Source of the DNA: Geomonas subterranea
Lineage (GTDB): Bacteria > Desulfobacterota > Desulfuromonadia > Geobacterales > Geobacteraceae
DNA: 64,000 nucleotides
Direction of reading: 5' to 3'
NCBI RefSeq assembly: GCF_019063845.1
Contig: NZ_CP077683.1
Location: 1,860,001-1,924,000 of the forward strand
In this document: positions 49,567-58,529 of the stretch, one piece after another
Layout: each line of letters begins with the position of its first letter
Position numbering within the stretch: the stretch's first letter is position 1
The notes under the pieces: generated by a model
The model's database searches: none
The model's input: only the letters and a program-made list of their open reading frames with translations
What the model was told of the DNA's origin: nothing
Position numbers and translations under genes: made by a program

Positions 49567-51069
49567 CTACTTTGTTCCCCGCTGTTCCAGCTCCTTTTGC
49601 AGCCTTTTCAACACCGGCCAGATCTCCTTGCCGGCCCATATCTGCGGGTTGGACGGGGTCTCGCCCCGCTCCTCCTCCCACTTTCTGACGGTATCGCGGC
49701 TCTTTTCGAAGGCCTCGGTGAAGCTGAAGGTCCCTCTGAGCGCGTCCCCCACGAAGGCCTCGCCGAACCAGGTGTAGTTCTCGCCGAAGCCGCAGCCGAA
49801 GGATTCGTGGGTGGCGTCGGCGGCGGTGATGATGAGGCTGCCGTCATCCTGCAGCGGCTGGACGAATCCCCCCGAGAAGCAGGCCGACACCACCACGACC
49901 TTGTACCGGATCCCCGCCTTTTGCAGCATGCGCCGCAGGGATTCGGGGGTCACCTGTTTCAATTCCAGGGGGGGATTGCTCACCTCCAGCTCCTGGTCCC
50001 GCGAGCCGTGCGAGCTCAGGTAGAGGAAAAGGACGTCCTCGTCCCGGTTCATGAGCTCCCCCACCCGCACCAGGGCCCGCTCCAGGTTGGCGGCGGTAGC
50101 GAAGGGGAGCGTGGTGGCGCTCTGCGGGTTGTTGACCAGCAGCACGGAGCGCCCCGCAGTTCCGAAGCGGGTGTCGAAGAGTTGCCGGGTCGCGCTCAGC
50201 TCCTTCAGGAAGACGTCCTGCGAGGCATCCCCGGCAAACCCGACGAAATAGAGATCGCTCTGGCCGTGGCGCCCGGGGAGCAGGGAGCCGAGCTGGTCGT
50301 CCAAAAGCCGGCTCTGGGCCGTGAGCACCTGGTCGGTGAGGGATAGCTCTCCGCTCTCGTTCCCCCCTTCGTTGCTCACCCAGAGGTCGCCGCGCTGGTA
50401 GAAGTAAAGCGGAACCCCCACCAGCACGATGAACAGCGCCACGAGCCGGAGGCGGCGACGCACCCCGAGCGGGCCATCCAGGCGGAGCAGGAAAACCAGG
50501 GAGGCCGCCACCCACCAGCCGAAGAACCGGTAGTAGTGCGGCGCGGCGAGGTGGTCGGAGAGCCATTCGAAGGGGCGCCACTGGGCGAGCCATTCGAGGA
50601 TGCCGTGGGTAAGCTCGATGGGGATGCTGAAGGCGACCAGCGCTGAAGCGAGGCCCGCGATCGCCGGGGGGCGCGCCAGCAGCGGCCGGGCCGCGACCCC
50701 GAAGAGGAGTAGCAGGGGGAGGTGGAAAAGGAAATACGGGATCGACGAGTAGGAGAAACTGCCGCCGCGCCCGACCAGCAGCAGGGAGACCAGCAGGTTC
50801 AGCACGACGTCGATGCCGGCCAACAGCACCAGGTTTCCCGGCGTGGAGGTCAGCGTCTCGAAGCCCGAGCGCAAAAAGAGCGCGCCGCGCAGGGCGCCGC
50901 GAAGGTCCGACCGCAGCCGCGAGAACGCGCTTCTCGTCGTTACCGGCGCGGGGTTCGCTCCGTGGCCGGTGCTCCCTTCGCTTGCTCCGGAATCGGTGCC
51001 GGGCAAGCTTTGGGCGGGTGGTTCGGTGGGGGCGTTGGGTGTCATGTCGGTGGGGCGATCCTGAGTCAT
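49567..51069 (-). CDS. Membrane-bound C13-family (caspase-fold) cysteine peptidase
   Basis: A 500-residue protein. After a disordered N-terminus, five to six membrane helices span about 75-235. The C-terminal extracytoplasmic half has the caspase-like fold: DLYFVGFAGD, later VLFLYLSSHGS with the catalytic His near 350, and VVVVSACFSGGF with the catalytic Cys near 403. This matches peptidase family C13 (legumain type). Bacterial members of this membrane-fused kind are little studied. It stands alone, divergent from the DAHP synthase gene. Confidence 0.8.
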   Translation of the reverse strand: MTQDRPTDMTPNAPTEPPAQSLPGTDSGASEGSTGHGANPAPVTTRSAFSRLRSDLRGALRGALFLRSGFETLTSTPGNLVLLAGIDVVLNLLVSLLLVGRGGSFSYSSIPYFLFHLPLLLLFGVAARPLLARPPAIAGLASALVAFSIPIELTHGILEWLAQWRPFEWLSDHLAAPHYYRFFGWWVAASLVFLLRLDGPLGVRRRLRLVALFIVLVGVPLYFYQRGDLWVSNEGGNESGELSLTDQVLTAQSRLLDDQLGSLLPGRHGQSDLYFVGFAGDASQDVFLKELSATRQLFDTRFGTAGRSVLLVNNPQSATTLPFATAANLERALVRVGELMNRDEDVLFLYLSSHGSRDQELEVSNPPLELKQVTPESLRRMLQKAGIRYKVVVVSACFSGGFVQPLQDDGSLIITAADATHESFGCGFGENYTWFGEAFVGDALRGTFSFTEAFEKSRDTVRKWEEERGETPSNPQIWAGKEIWPVLKRLQKELEQRGTK

Positions 51070-51251
51070 GGTCGTGCATCATACCACGACGGCGCCGGTT
51101 TGGAAGAGTCTTTAACATGGCCTTCATTGATTTTATTAACTTTTTAGTTTTTCAATCGACGGCAATCCTGCTACCATTGCAACGCGTTCCCCCCGGCCGG
51201 CTTGTGCGCCCCCCCGGGATGCCCATTCTCACCGATGAAAGAGGTTTCACC

Positions 51252-52604
51252 ATGCCTACCACGAAATGGAGCAAATCGAGCTGGCGCTCTTTTCCCGCCC
51301 TGCAGCAGCCGGTGTGGCCGGCGGGGCCGGCTCTTGACGAAGCGCTGAAAACGCTGTCGCAGCTGCCGCCGCTGGTGTTCGCGGGGGAGTGCCAGACGCT
51401 CAAATCGCAACTGGCCGATGCCGTGGACGGGAAGGCCTTCGTGCTGCAATGCGGCGACTGCGCCGAGGATTTCTCGCGCTGCACCGGCCCCGACATACGC
51501 GAGCTGTTGAAGGTCATCCTGCAGATGTCGGTGGTGGTCGCCTACGCCGGCGAGAAGAGGGTCATCAAGATCGGGCGCATGGCGGGGCAGTACGCCAAGC
51601 CGCGCTCCTCGGACACCGAAGTGGTGAACGGGGTCGAGTTCCCAAGTTACCGCGGCGACATGGTGAACAGCCCCGAGCCGAACCTGGAGGCGAGAACGCC
51701 GGACCCGCGCCGGATGCTGGAGGGATACTACCGCGCCGCCGCGACGCTCAACCTGGTGCGTTCCTTCACCCTGGGTGGGTACGCGGCGCTGGACCGGGTG
51801 CAGGCCTGGCACCGCGCCTCGCTGGACGCCCTCCCGGCCGGGCAGAAGTACGAGGACCTGGTGCGCCAGATCTGGAAGACCATCAACTTCATGACCGCCA
51901 TCGGCCTCGACCCGCAGCACACGCCGCAGTTGAACCAGGTGACCCTGTACACCTCGCACGAGGCGCTTCTACTCGACTACGAGGAGGCGCTCACCCGGAT
52001 GGATTCCACCACCGGCGGCTGGTACGACTGCAGCGGCCACATGCTCTGGATCGGCGACCGCACCCGCCAACTGGAGGGGGCCCACGTCGAGTTCCTGCGG
52101 GGCGTGAAGAACCCGCTGGGGATGAAGATCGGCCCCAACTACGACCTCGACAACATCAAGGCCCTCGTCGAGCGGCTGAACCCCGAGAACGAGCCCGGCC
52201 GCCTCACCCTGATCACCCGCTTCGGCGCCGACAAGGTCTCCGGCTACCTCCCGAAGCTTTTGCGCGAGATCCGGCACGAAGGGTACAACGTGGTCTGGAG
52301 CTGCGACCCCATGCACGGCAACACCTACCAGAACGATTTCGGGCAGAAGTCGAGGAAGTTCGAGGACATCCTTCGCGAGATCAAGACGTTCTGGGAGATC
52401 CACAAGGCCGAGGGGACCGTCGCCGGCGGGGTGCACCTGGAGCTGACCGGGGACCATGTCACCGAGTGCACCGGCGGCAGCCGGCAGCTTCTGGACAAGC
52501 ACCTGCACCTGAACTACCAGACCAACTGCGACCCGCGTCTGAACGCCGAGCAGAGCGTGGAGCTCGCCTTCGAGCTGGCCGAGATGCTGCACCCCTGCAA
52601 GTGA
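51252..52604 (+). CDS. Class II 3-deoxy-D-arabino-heptulosonate-7-phosphate synthase
   Basis: The 450-residue enzyme belongs to the class II (plant/Mycobacterium) type. FVLQCGDCAEDFSRC, KIGRMAGQYAKPRS, the Gly-rich TTGGWYDCSGHMLWIGDRTRQ, GMKIGPNYD, WSCDPMHGNT and GGVHLELTGDHVTECTGG follow in family order. It catalyses the first shikimate-pathway step, joining phosphoenolpyruvate and erythrose 4-phosphate. Such enzymes use a metal bound by Cys, His, Glu and Asp, all present in these motifs. AGAGG precedes ATG 51252. It is 18 bases upstream of pepA. Confidence 0.95.
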   Translation: MPTTKWSKSSWRSFPALQQPVWPAGPALDEALKTLSQLPPLVFAGECQTLKSQLADAVDGKAFVLQCGDCAEDFSRCTGPDIRELLKVILQMSVVVAYAGEKRVIKIGRMAGQYAKPRSSDTEVVNGVEFPSYRGDMVNSPEPNLEARTPDPRRMLEGYYRAAATLNLVRSFTLGGYAALDRVQAWHRASLDALPAGQKYEDLVRQIWKTINFMTAIGLDPQHTPQLNQVTLYTSHEALLLDYEEALTRMDSTTGGWYDCSGHMLWIGDRTRQLEGAHVEFLRGVKNPLGMKIGPNYDLDNIKALVERLNPENEPGRLTLITRFGADKVSGYLPKLLREIRHEGYNVVWSCDPMHGNTYQNDFGQKSRKFEDILREIKTFWEIHKAEGTVAGGVHLELTGDHVTECTGGSRQLLDKHLHLNYQTNCDPRLNAEQSVELAFELAEMLHPCK

Positions 52605-52622
52605 CCCGAAGGGAGGTCTCCC

Positions 52623-54098
52623 ATGAAAATAGAAGTAGGTTCCGCCCATCCGCTTGAATTCGCCACCCCCGCCCTGGTCGTCGGCTGTTTCGAGGATGAC
52701 AAGGACCAGCTCTACCACGCCTGCGACGCCGCCCTCGGGGGGCTGCTTACCCGCCTCGCGGAAAGCCGCGAGTTCACCGGGAAAAACGGCTCTGCCCGGC
52801 TCTTGCACACGCTGGGGAAGCTCCCGGCCGAGCGTCTTTTGCTGGTGGGGCTGGGCAAGAAGAAGGATGTCAGCGCCGAACGGCTGCGCCAGGGGGCCGG
52901 CAACGCGGTGGCCGCCTTGCGCGGCGCCCGGGTTGCCTCTTTCAGCAGCGCCCTGCACCACGCCGTCGCTTTCCCCGCTGCCGCCGAAACCGCCGCAGTC
53001 GGGATGCTGCTCGGAAGCTACAGCTTCGAGCAGTACAAGACCAGGGAAAAGGAGCAGCGTTTCGCCTTCGACACCGTCACCGTGCTTCTGGAGTCCGGGC
53101 AGGAAGCGCAGGTTGAACGCCAGGCGCTGGAACGTGCGGGCATCGTCGCTGACGGCGTCACGCTGGCGCGCGACCTCGTCTCTCACCCCGGCAACGTCGT
53201 CACGCCCGCTTACCTCGCCCAGGCGGCCCGGGACCTGGCAGAACGCAACGGCCTCGAGTGCCGGGTTTACGAACTGGAGGAGCTCGAGCGGATGGGCATG
53301 AACGCCCTCGTCGGCGTCGGCAAGGGGGCCGCCAACCCGCCGCGCCTGATCGTGCTCGAGTACCGCGGTGGCAAAGGTCGCCCGGTGGCCCTGGTCGGCA
53401 AGGGGATCACCTTCGATTCAGGAGGGATCTCCATCAAACCCGGTGCCGGGATGGAGGCGATGAAGACGGACATGGCCGGAAGCGCGGCCGTTTTCGGCAC
53501 CCTGGAGGCGGCGGCGCGGCTGAAGCTCCCGGTGAACCTGGTGGGGATCGTCCCGACCGCCGAGAACATGCCCGACGGCAACGCTTTCAAGCCCGGCGAC
53601 ATCCTCACCTCTTTTTCCGGTACCACCATCGAGATCACCAACACCGACGCGGAGGGACGCCTGATCCTGAGCGATGCGCTCCACTTCGCCAAGGAGCGGT
53701 TCAAGCCTTCGGCCATGGTCGATCTGGCGACGCTCACCGGCGCCTGCGTGGTCGCCCTTGGACACGAGGCGAGTGGCCTCATGGGGAACGACCAGCGCCT
53801 GATCGACGCCCTGAAGCGGGCCGGCGAGGAAACCGGCGAGCGGGTCTGGCCGCTGCCGCTGTGGGAAGAGTACGGCGAGGTCATGAAAAGCGACGTCGCC
53901 GACCTCAAGAACGCCGGGAGCAGGGACGGCGGCGCCATCAGCGCCGGGTGGTTCCTGAAGCAGTTCGTCGGCAATACCCGCTGGGCCCACCTGGACATCG
54001 CCGGGACGGCCTGGAACGACAAGGCCCGCCCCTATGCCCCCAAAGGAGCCACCGGGGTCGGCGTCCGCCTGCTCATCGAGTTTTTGGAGGCACGCTGA
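52623..54098 (+). CDS. pepA: Leucyl aminopeptidase (M17 family)
   Basis: A 491-residue protein with an N-terminal macro-like domain (1-150) and the catalytic C-terminal domain. ALVGKGITFDSGGISIKPG and MKTDMAGSAAV carry metal-binding Lys and Asp residues, NTDAEGRLILSDAL is the M17 signature, and HLDIAGTAW closes it. It removes N-terminal residues from peptides using two zinc ions as a hexamer. AGGGAGG ribosome-binding site. It shares a transcript with the DAHP synthase upstream. Confidence 0.95.
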   Translation: MKIEVGSAHPLEFATPALVVGCFEDDKDQLYHACDAALGGLLTRLAESREFTGKNGSARLLHTLGKLPAERLLLVGLGKKKDVSAERLRQGAGNAVAALRGARVASFSSALHHAVAFPAAAETAAVGMLLGSYSFEQYKTREKEQRFAFDTVTVLLESGQEAQVERQALERAGIVADGVTLARDLVSHPGNVVTPAYLAQAARDLAERNGLECRVYELEELERMGMNALVGVGKGAANPPRLIVLEYRGGKGRPVALVGKGITFDSGGISIKPGAGMEAMKTDMAGSAAVFGTLEAAARLKLPVNLVGIVPTAENMPDGNAFKPGDILTSFSGTTIEITNTDAEGRLILSDALHFAKERFKPSAMVDLATLTGACVVALGHEASGLMGNDQRLIDALKRAGEETGERVWPLPLWEEYGEVMKSDVADLKNAGSRDGGAISAGWFLKQFVGNTRWAHLDIAGTAWNDKARPYAPKGATGVGVRLLIEFLEAR

Positions 54099-54245
54099 TT
54101 CAGGATTTATCCGCTCCCCGCCGGGCGCTCTTCCTCCCCCTCCCTTGACGGGAGGGGGGTTGGGGGTGGGTGAAGCTGCAAGATACGGCAATGATGGCAC
54201 CCTCCCCCACCCCCTGCCCCCTCCCGCGAGGGGAGGGGGATCACG

Positions 54246-54428
54246 CCCCCTTCACCCCTTCCCCCTTCCCCCTTCCCCCTTCACCCCTTCACCCCTGCCA
54301 TCCCGCCATCCCGCCATCCCGCCATCCCGCCATCCCGCCATCCCGCCAGTCCCGCCAGTCCCGCCAGTCCCGCCAGTCCCGCCAGTCCCCAGTCCCCAGT
54401 CCCCAGTCCCCTAGCCCCTAGCCTCTAG
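54246..54428. repeat. Composite microsatellite with units of 8, 9 and 7 bp
   Basis: After a CCCCTTC-type run (54246-54296) come six CCATCCCG octamers (54298-54345), four CCAGTCCCG nonamers (54346-54381), CC-AGT, three CCCCAGT heptamers (54387-54407), two CCCCTAG heptamers and a degenerate CCTCTAG. Each block keeps a C-rich core while the unit changes. It lies 14 bases upstream of the EEP-operon promoter. Confidence 0.95.
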
Positions 54429-54441
54429 CCTCCCGCCTCAA

Positions 54442-54469
54442 TTGACATCCCCCCCGCGCCATGTACTCT
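54442..54469 (+). promoter_or_regulatory. Promoter-like element with consensus -35 upstream of the EEP-PLD operon
   Basis: A perfect TTGACA, 16 bases, then TACTCT (weak -10). It ends 46 bases before ATG 54516. Confidence 0.5.
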
Positions 54470-54515
54470 GTAAAAGTTTTTTAATCCTAGGACCAGCGGG
54501 CCCCGGGAGCCCACC

Positions 54516-55256
54516 ATGTCCAAGACCTTTTCCGTGATGACCTACAACGTCCACAGCTGCATCGGCACGGACCGGAAACTTTCCCCGCTGCGCATCGCGG
54601 AGGTGATCGACCGGTGCAACCCAGACATCGTCGCGCTGCAGGAACTCGACGCCGGGCTGCCGCGCACCCAGATGATCGACCAGGCCCATCTCATCGCCAT
54701 GACGCTGGAGATGTCGTTTCATTTCCACTCCTCCATCCACCTCAAAGAAGGGGGCTACGGCAACGCCGTCCTGAGCCGCGGCGATGTCAGCCTGATCAAG
54801 GCGGGCGCGGTCCCCACGGACCCGCTGCACCCCTCTTTGGAGCGTCGAGGCGCAGTCTGGGCGGAGGTCATGCTGCGCGGCCACGCCATCCAGGTGGTAG
54901 CCACCCATTTCGGACTGAACCGGGGTGAACGGGTGAAGCAGGCCCGGGCCTTGACCGGGCACGAATGGCTGGAGCACCCCGAATGCACCCACCCGGTGGT
55001 CCTTTGCGGCGACTTCAACGCCATGGCCGGCTCACACGTCTACCGCCTGCTTACCCAGCACCTGCATGACGTGCAGCGGGGCGTCCAGGGGCGACTTCCC
55101 CGTGGGACCTGGCCGTCCCAGCTCCCCTTCATGCGCATAGATCACATGTTCGTGTCACGCGACCTGAAGGTTCGCGAGGTCTGGGTGCCGCGTACCCCGC
55201 TCACGAGGGCCGCCTCCGACCATCTGCCGCTGGTCGTCACGCTGGAGTTGCCATGA
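54516..55256 (+). CDS. Endonuclease/exonuclease/phosphatase-family protein
   Basis: The 246-residue protein starts TFSVMTYNVHSC, with the Asn of the EEP fold. It contains DIVALQELDAG with the metal Glu, VVATHFGLNRGER, LCGDFNAMAGS with the catalytic Asp and Asn, and FMRIDHMFVS plus ASDHLPLVV at the end with the general-base His. It is thus a complete Mg-dependent phosphodiesterase fold of the DNase I / sphingomyelinase type. It overlaps the PLD gene by four bases (ATGA), so nucleic-acid or phospholipid cleavage are both possible. Confidence 0.87.
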   Translation: MSKTFSVMTYNVHSCIGTDRKLSPLRIAEVIDRCNPDIVALQELDAGLPRTQMIDQAHLIAMTLEMSFHFHSSIHLKEGGYGNAVLSRGDVSLIKAGAVPTDPLHPSLERRGAVWAEVMLRGHAIQVVATHFGLNRGERVKQARALTGHEWLEHPECTHPVVLCGDFNAMAGSHVYRLLTQHLHDVQRGVQGRLPRGTWPSQLPFMRIDHMFVSRDLKVREVWVPRTPLTRAASDHLPLVVTLELP

Positions 55257-56785
55257 GCATCCTGAACCCCGGCACCAACTGCATGGGCATCTACGAGGCC
55301 GACGCGACCGGGGTGCTGGTCGACGCTGAGGATTATTACCGGGCCTTTTACCACACAGCCCTCGCCGCCCGGAGCTATCTGCTGCTGGCGGGATGGCAAT
55401 TCGACTCGGAGGTGCGCCTGCTGCGCGGGGAGGACGAACATGGCTCGCATGCCGACACCAGGTTCCTGAAATTCCTGGAACGCCTCTGCCAGGTGAACCC
55501 TCAGTTGCACATCTACATCCTGGCCTGGGACTTCAGCGCCGTGTTCTCCCTGGAAAGGGAGTGGTTCCAGGACATCATCTTCAACTGGACCACCAACAAG
55601 CGGGTGCAGTTCCGGTTCGACAGCGTCCACGCGACCGGGGCCACCCACCACCAGAAATTCGTTATCGCCGACGGCACCATCGCCTACCTCGGGGGGATGG
55701 ACATCTGCTCCTCGCGCTGGGACGACCGGCGCCACATGAAGGACAACCCGGACCGGGTGGACGTCGACGGCACCAGGTACGGCTCCTATCACGACATCCA
55801 GACCTACCACACCGGAGAAGTGGTCAGGGCGCTGCTCGACCTGTTCCGCCAGCGCTGGCGGGACTCCGGTGGCGGCGAGCTCAAGCTGCCGCACGCCGGG
55901 ACCATGAGCCCGGTGCTTCACGCCGGGGCCTTTCCCCTCCCCGCAACGAAAGTCGCCGTTTGCCGCACCGTGGCGCGCACGCCGCTCACCGACCAGCGGG
56001 AGGTGCACGAGATCAGGCATCTCTTCGTGAACGCCATCATGGCTGCCCAGAGCCTGATCTACCTGGAAAACCAGTACTTCAGCTCCCAGGTGGTGTTCTG
56101 GTCCCTGGTCGCCAGGATGAGCATGGCGGACCGCCCTCCCCTCCAGATCATCATGCTGCTCCCGGACCGGTTGCCGCTCACCGAGGAGTTGTTCCTGGGG
56201 CTCCCCCAGATGCGCATGATCCGCGCCCTGCAGCACGTCGCCGAAAAAACCGGCCATACCTTGAGCGTCTACTCCTCGGCGGAGATGGATCACGGCACCC
56301 GTAAGATGACCTTCATCCACTCGAAGCTCCTCCTGATAGACGACCGCTTTCTCACCATAGGATCTGCCAACGCCACCAACCGGAGCATGGGACTGGACAC
56401 GGAGCTGAATGTGGCATGGGAAGCGGACCTTTGCGGCCCGGCGGAGGAAATGACCGCAGCGATCCGCGGACTGCGCTCTTCGCTGCTGGCCGAACATGCG
56501 GGTCTTTTGGGTTCGAGCCAGGAACGGAGGTTCGAGAACATGGAGCATCTGAGCCGGAACCTGGACTCCCTGGCCGACGACCGCGATGCCCGTCTGTGCC
56601 GCTACCAGCCGGACACGACCTTCGAGAACAGTGACCTTCCCGACGTGCTGGAGCCGATCCAGCGAGTCGTGGACCCGGAGCACCCCATCGGCAACGAATT
56701 CATCTTCGAGAGCCTCACAAAATCGGAGCTCGGTTCCTTCGCAAGGGGTATATTTAAATTAAGCCAGATGATCATCGGGCTTTAA
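55253..56785 (+). CDS. Phospholipase D-family protein with two HKD motifs
   Basis: A 510-residue protein with two PLD active-site motifs: ATHHQKFVIADGTIAYLGGMD near 124-140 and FIHSKLLLIDDRFLTIGSAN near 350-370. It has no signal peptide or clear membrane anchor, in contrast to bacterial cardiolipin synthases, and resembles cytosolic bacterial PLDs. The pairing with an EEP enzyme in one coupled operon suggests sequential attack on a phosphodiester-containing substrate, probably phospholipid. The substrate itself is unknown. Confidence 0.87.
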   Translation: MSILNPGTNCMGIYEADATGVLVDAEDYYRAFYHTALAARSYLLLAGWQFDSEVRLLRGEDEHGSHADTRFLKFLERLCQVNPQLHIYILAWDFSAVFSLEREWFQDIIFNWTTNKRVQFRFDSVHATGATHHQKFVIADGTIAYLGGMDICSSRWDDRRHMKDNPDRVDVDGTRYGSYHDIQTYHTGEVVRALLDLFRQRWRDSGGGELKLPHAGTMSPVLHAGAFPLPATKVAVCRTVARTPLTDQREVHEIRHLFVNAIMAAQSLIYLENQYFSSQVVFWSLVARMSMADRPPLQIIMLLPDRLPLTEELFLGLPQMRMIRALQHVAEKTGHTLSVYSSAEMDHGTRKMTFIHSKLLLIDDRFLTIGSANATNRSMGLDTELNVAWEADLCGPAEEMTAAIRGLRSSLLAEHAGLLGSSQERRFENMEHLSRNLDSLADDRDARLCRYQPDTTFENSDLPDVLEPIQRVVDPEHPIGNEFIFESLTKSELGSFARGIFKLSQMIIGL

Positions 56786-56813
56786 GAAAGACCCCGGAAA
56801 GGAGGATACGACC

Positions 56814-57023
56814 ATGACAGACGAGAAACGGGAAACCGGAGTGGAATTGGACGATCACGCGTGCGGCGTCAGGGTCTGGAGTTCGTCCTGTGAGCGCAAC
56901 GTGTACACCAATGAAAGCGACAAGTACCTCTGCGCCACCTGCGGCACGATAGAGGGGTTGACCCACGAGATCCACCACGAGCATTTCCCCCACCTGAGCG
57001 GCGACAGCGACGAGATGAGCTAA
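56814..57023 (+). CDS. Small Cys/His-rich protein after the PLD gene
   Basis: The 69-residue acidic product contains four Cys (ACGV, SCER, CATC) and a His-rich segment, HEIHHEHFPHL, suggesting metal binding. AAAGGAGG at good distance makes the gene convincing. It follows the PLD gene by 28 bases and ends at a shared terminator. Family unknown. Confidence 0.68.
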   Translation: MTDEKRETGVELDDHACGVRVWSSSCERNVYTNESDKYLCATCGTIEGLTHEIHHEHFPHLSGDSDEMS

Positions 57024-57057
57024 GGTCCGCTTTCACGAACCTCCAGAGGCGCACAAA

Positions 57058-57087
57058 AAAAGGGACGGCATCCAAGCCGTCCCTTTT
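57058..57087. terminator. Bidirectional terminator between convergent operons
   Basis: AAAAGGGACGGC and GCCGTCCCTTTT form a perfect 12-bp stem around ATCCAA, with A and T runs on both sides. Confidence 0.88.
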
Positions 57088-57112
57088 CACTTTCCCTTTA
57101 CCGACACCTTTG

Positions 57113-58387
57113 CTAGCGCGGCAGTCCCGGCCCATCCCCCGGTCCCACCGATTCGACCCTCGGCACCACGTCCCTGAAAAGCAGTCGGGCCACGTCCCGT
57201 ACCTCTTCTGCCGTGACCGCCGCGATGGCCTCCAGGGACTGCTCGATCGGCTCCGGCGCTCCCAAAAGCGAGGTGGTGTTGGAGATCCTGCGCACCTGGG
57301 TCTCGCAGTCGTCCAGCGCCATGAGCCGCGCGCACCGGATCTGCTCCTTGGCGGCCATCAGGACGTCCTCGGTCACCAACTCGTCGCAGAACCTCAGCAC
57401 CTCGCCGTGGCAGACGTCCACCGCCTCCTGGGCACGCTCCGGGCCGGTTCCGGCGTAGATCATGAGGCCCGCCGAGTCGGTGTAGGAGGACATCATCGAG
57501 TAGACCGTGTAGGCGAGGCTCCTGCGCTCGCGCACCTCGCGGAACAGGCGGGAGTTCATCCCGCTACCGAGCACCTGGTTGAAAACCGCAAGCTTATGCC
57601 GGTGCTCGTTGCCGGCCGGCGGAAGGGGATACCCCATGTAGAAGTGGGTCTGCTCCATGGCGCGCTGGTAGTGCACGTTTTGCCCGATTGACACCCGGTA
57701 GTCGGGATCGGGCTTCCTGGTCCTGGGGATCCCGGTCGGCAGTTCACCCAGGAGGCGGGCCGCCTGCTCCACCATCTGGTCGTGATCGACGTTGCCGGCC
57801 ACGCTCACGATGGTGGCGTTGGTCAGGTAGTTGGTCAGCTTGTGATCCATCAGGCGCTGCCGCGAGATGGCACCGATGGTTTCGGCGGTCCCGAGGATCG
57901 GCGTCCCTAGCGGGTGCCCGCGCCAGAACCCCTGGTGGAACTGGTTGTAGATGAACCTGCCTGGGTTGTCCTGGTTCATCAGGATTTCCTGCAGCACCAC
58001 GCCGCGCTCCTTCTCCACCTCATCTTCGGGGAGGGAGGAGTGGACGAACATGTCGGCCAGGATCTCGAAGGTGGCAGGGATGATGGAGGCAAGCGCAACG
58101 GCGTAGTAGAAGACCTCCTCCTGGCTGGTGTATGCGTTGGCCCGGGCGCCGATGCTGTTGAACTCGTCGGTGATCTGGTCGGCGGTGCGGGTCGGTGTCC
58201 CCTTGAACAGGAGGTGCTCGATGAAGTGGGAGGCGCCGCCGGTCTCCGGCTCCTCGTTCCTGGTGCTGCTGTCGATGCGGATGCCGATGGCGGCGCTTTG
58301 CATCCCCGGGATCTGCTGGCTCACCACCCTCACCCCGTTAGGGAGCGTGGTGAGGCGGAGTTTAGGCGGAGTCGACGAAGTAAACAT
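57113..58387 (-). CDS. M16-family zinc metalloprotease
   Basis: The 424-residue protein has the inverted zinc motif HFIEHLLFKG (HxxEH) near residue 54 with the distal Glu in ERGVVLQEILM near 130. Two similar halves follow, the second inactive with FNQVLGSGMNSRLFREVRERRSLAY. This is the PqqL/YmxG-like single-chain M16B type that forms dimers and degrades peptides. It has no signal peptide, so it is cytoplasmic. It is transcribed towards the shared terminator. Confidence 0.92.
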   Translation of the reverse strand: MFTSSTPPKLRLTTLPNGVRVVSQQIPGMQSAAIGIRIDSSTRNEEPETGGASHFIEHLLFKGTPTRTADQITDEFNSIGARANAYTSQEEVFYYAVALASIIPATFEILADMFVHSSLPEDEVEKERGVVLQEILMNQDNPGRFIYNQFHQGFWRGHPLGTPILGTAETIGAISRQRLMDHKLTNYLTNATIVSVAGNVDHDQMVEQAARLLGELPTGIPRTRKPDPDYRVSIGQNVHYQRAMEQTHFYMGYPLPPAGNEHRHKLAVFNQVLGSGMNSRLFREVRERRSLAYTVYSMMSSYTDSAGLMIYAGTGPERAQEAVDVCHGEVLRFCDELVTEDVLMAAKEQIRCARLMALDDCETQVRRISNTTSLLGAPEPIEQSLEAIAAVTAEEVRDVARLLFRDVVPRVESVGPGDGPGLPR

Positions 58388-58474
58388 ATAAGCTCCTTAA
58401 AGCTGTGGAATCGTTTTGATTTGGCTGTCAGGAATTATAACACGCCGCCTTGAGGAAAACAGTCAGGTAAAAAA

Positions 58475-58502
58475 TACGCCTGCCGGTGCTCCGGCAGGCG
58501 TA
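58475..58502 (-). terminator. Terminator for the cytochrome P460 gene
   Basis: TACGCCTGCCGG and CCGGCAGGCGTA pair perfectly around a four-base loop. The minus strand continues with TTTTTT. Confidence 0.88.
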
Positions 58503-58529
58503 CGGTCGCGGTGGGAAGGGAATGAAGGC

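Larger units (their letters stand above)
54099..54515. other. Non-coding spacer with repeats and a promoter
   Basis: A CCTCCCTTGACGGGAGG-like inverted repeat near 54136-54160 and a CCCCTCCCGCGAGGGGAGGGG hairpin near 54219-54240 precede a polypyrimidine stretch, the composite microsatellite and a promoter. No gene. Confidence 0.7.
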
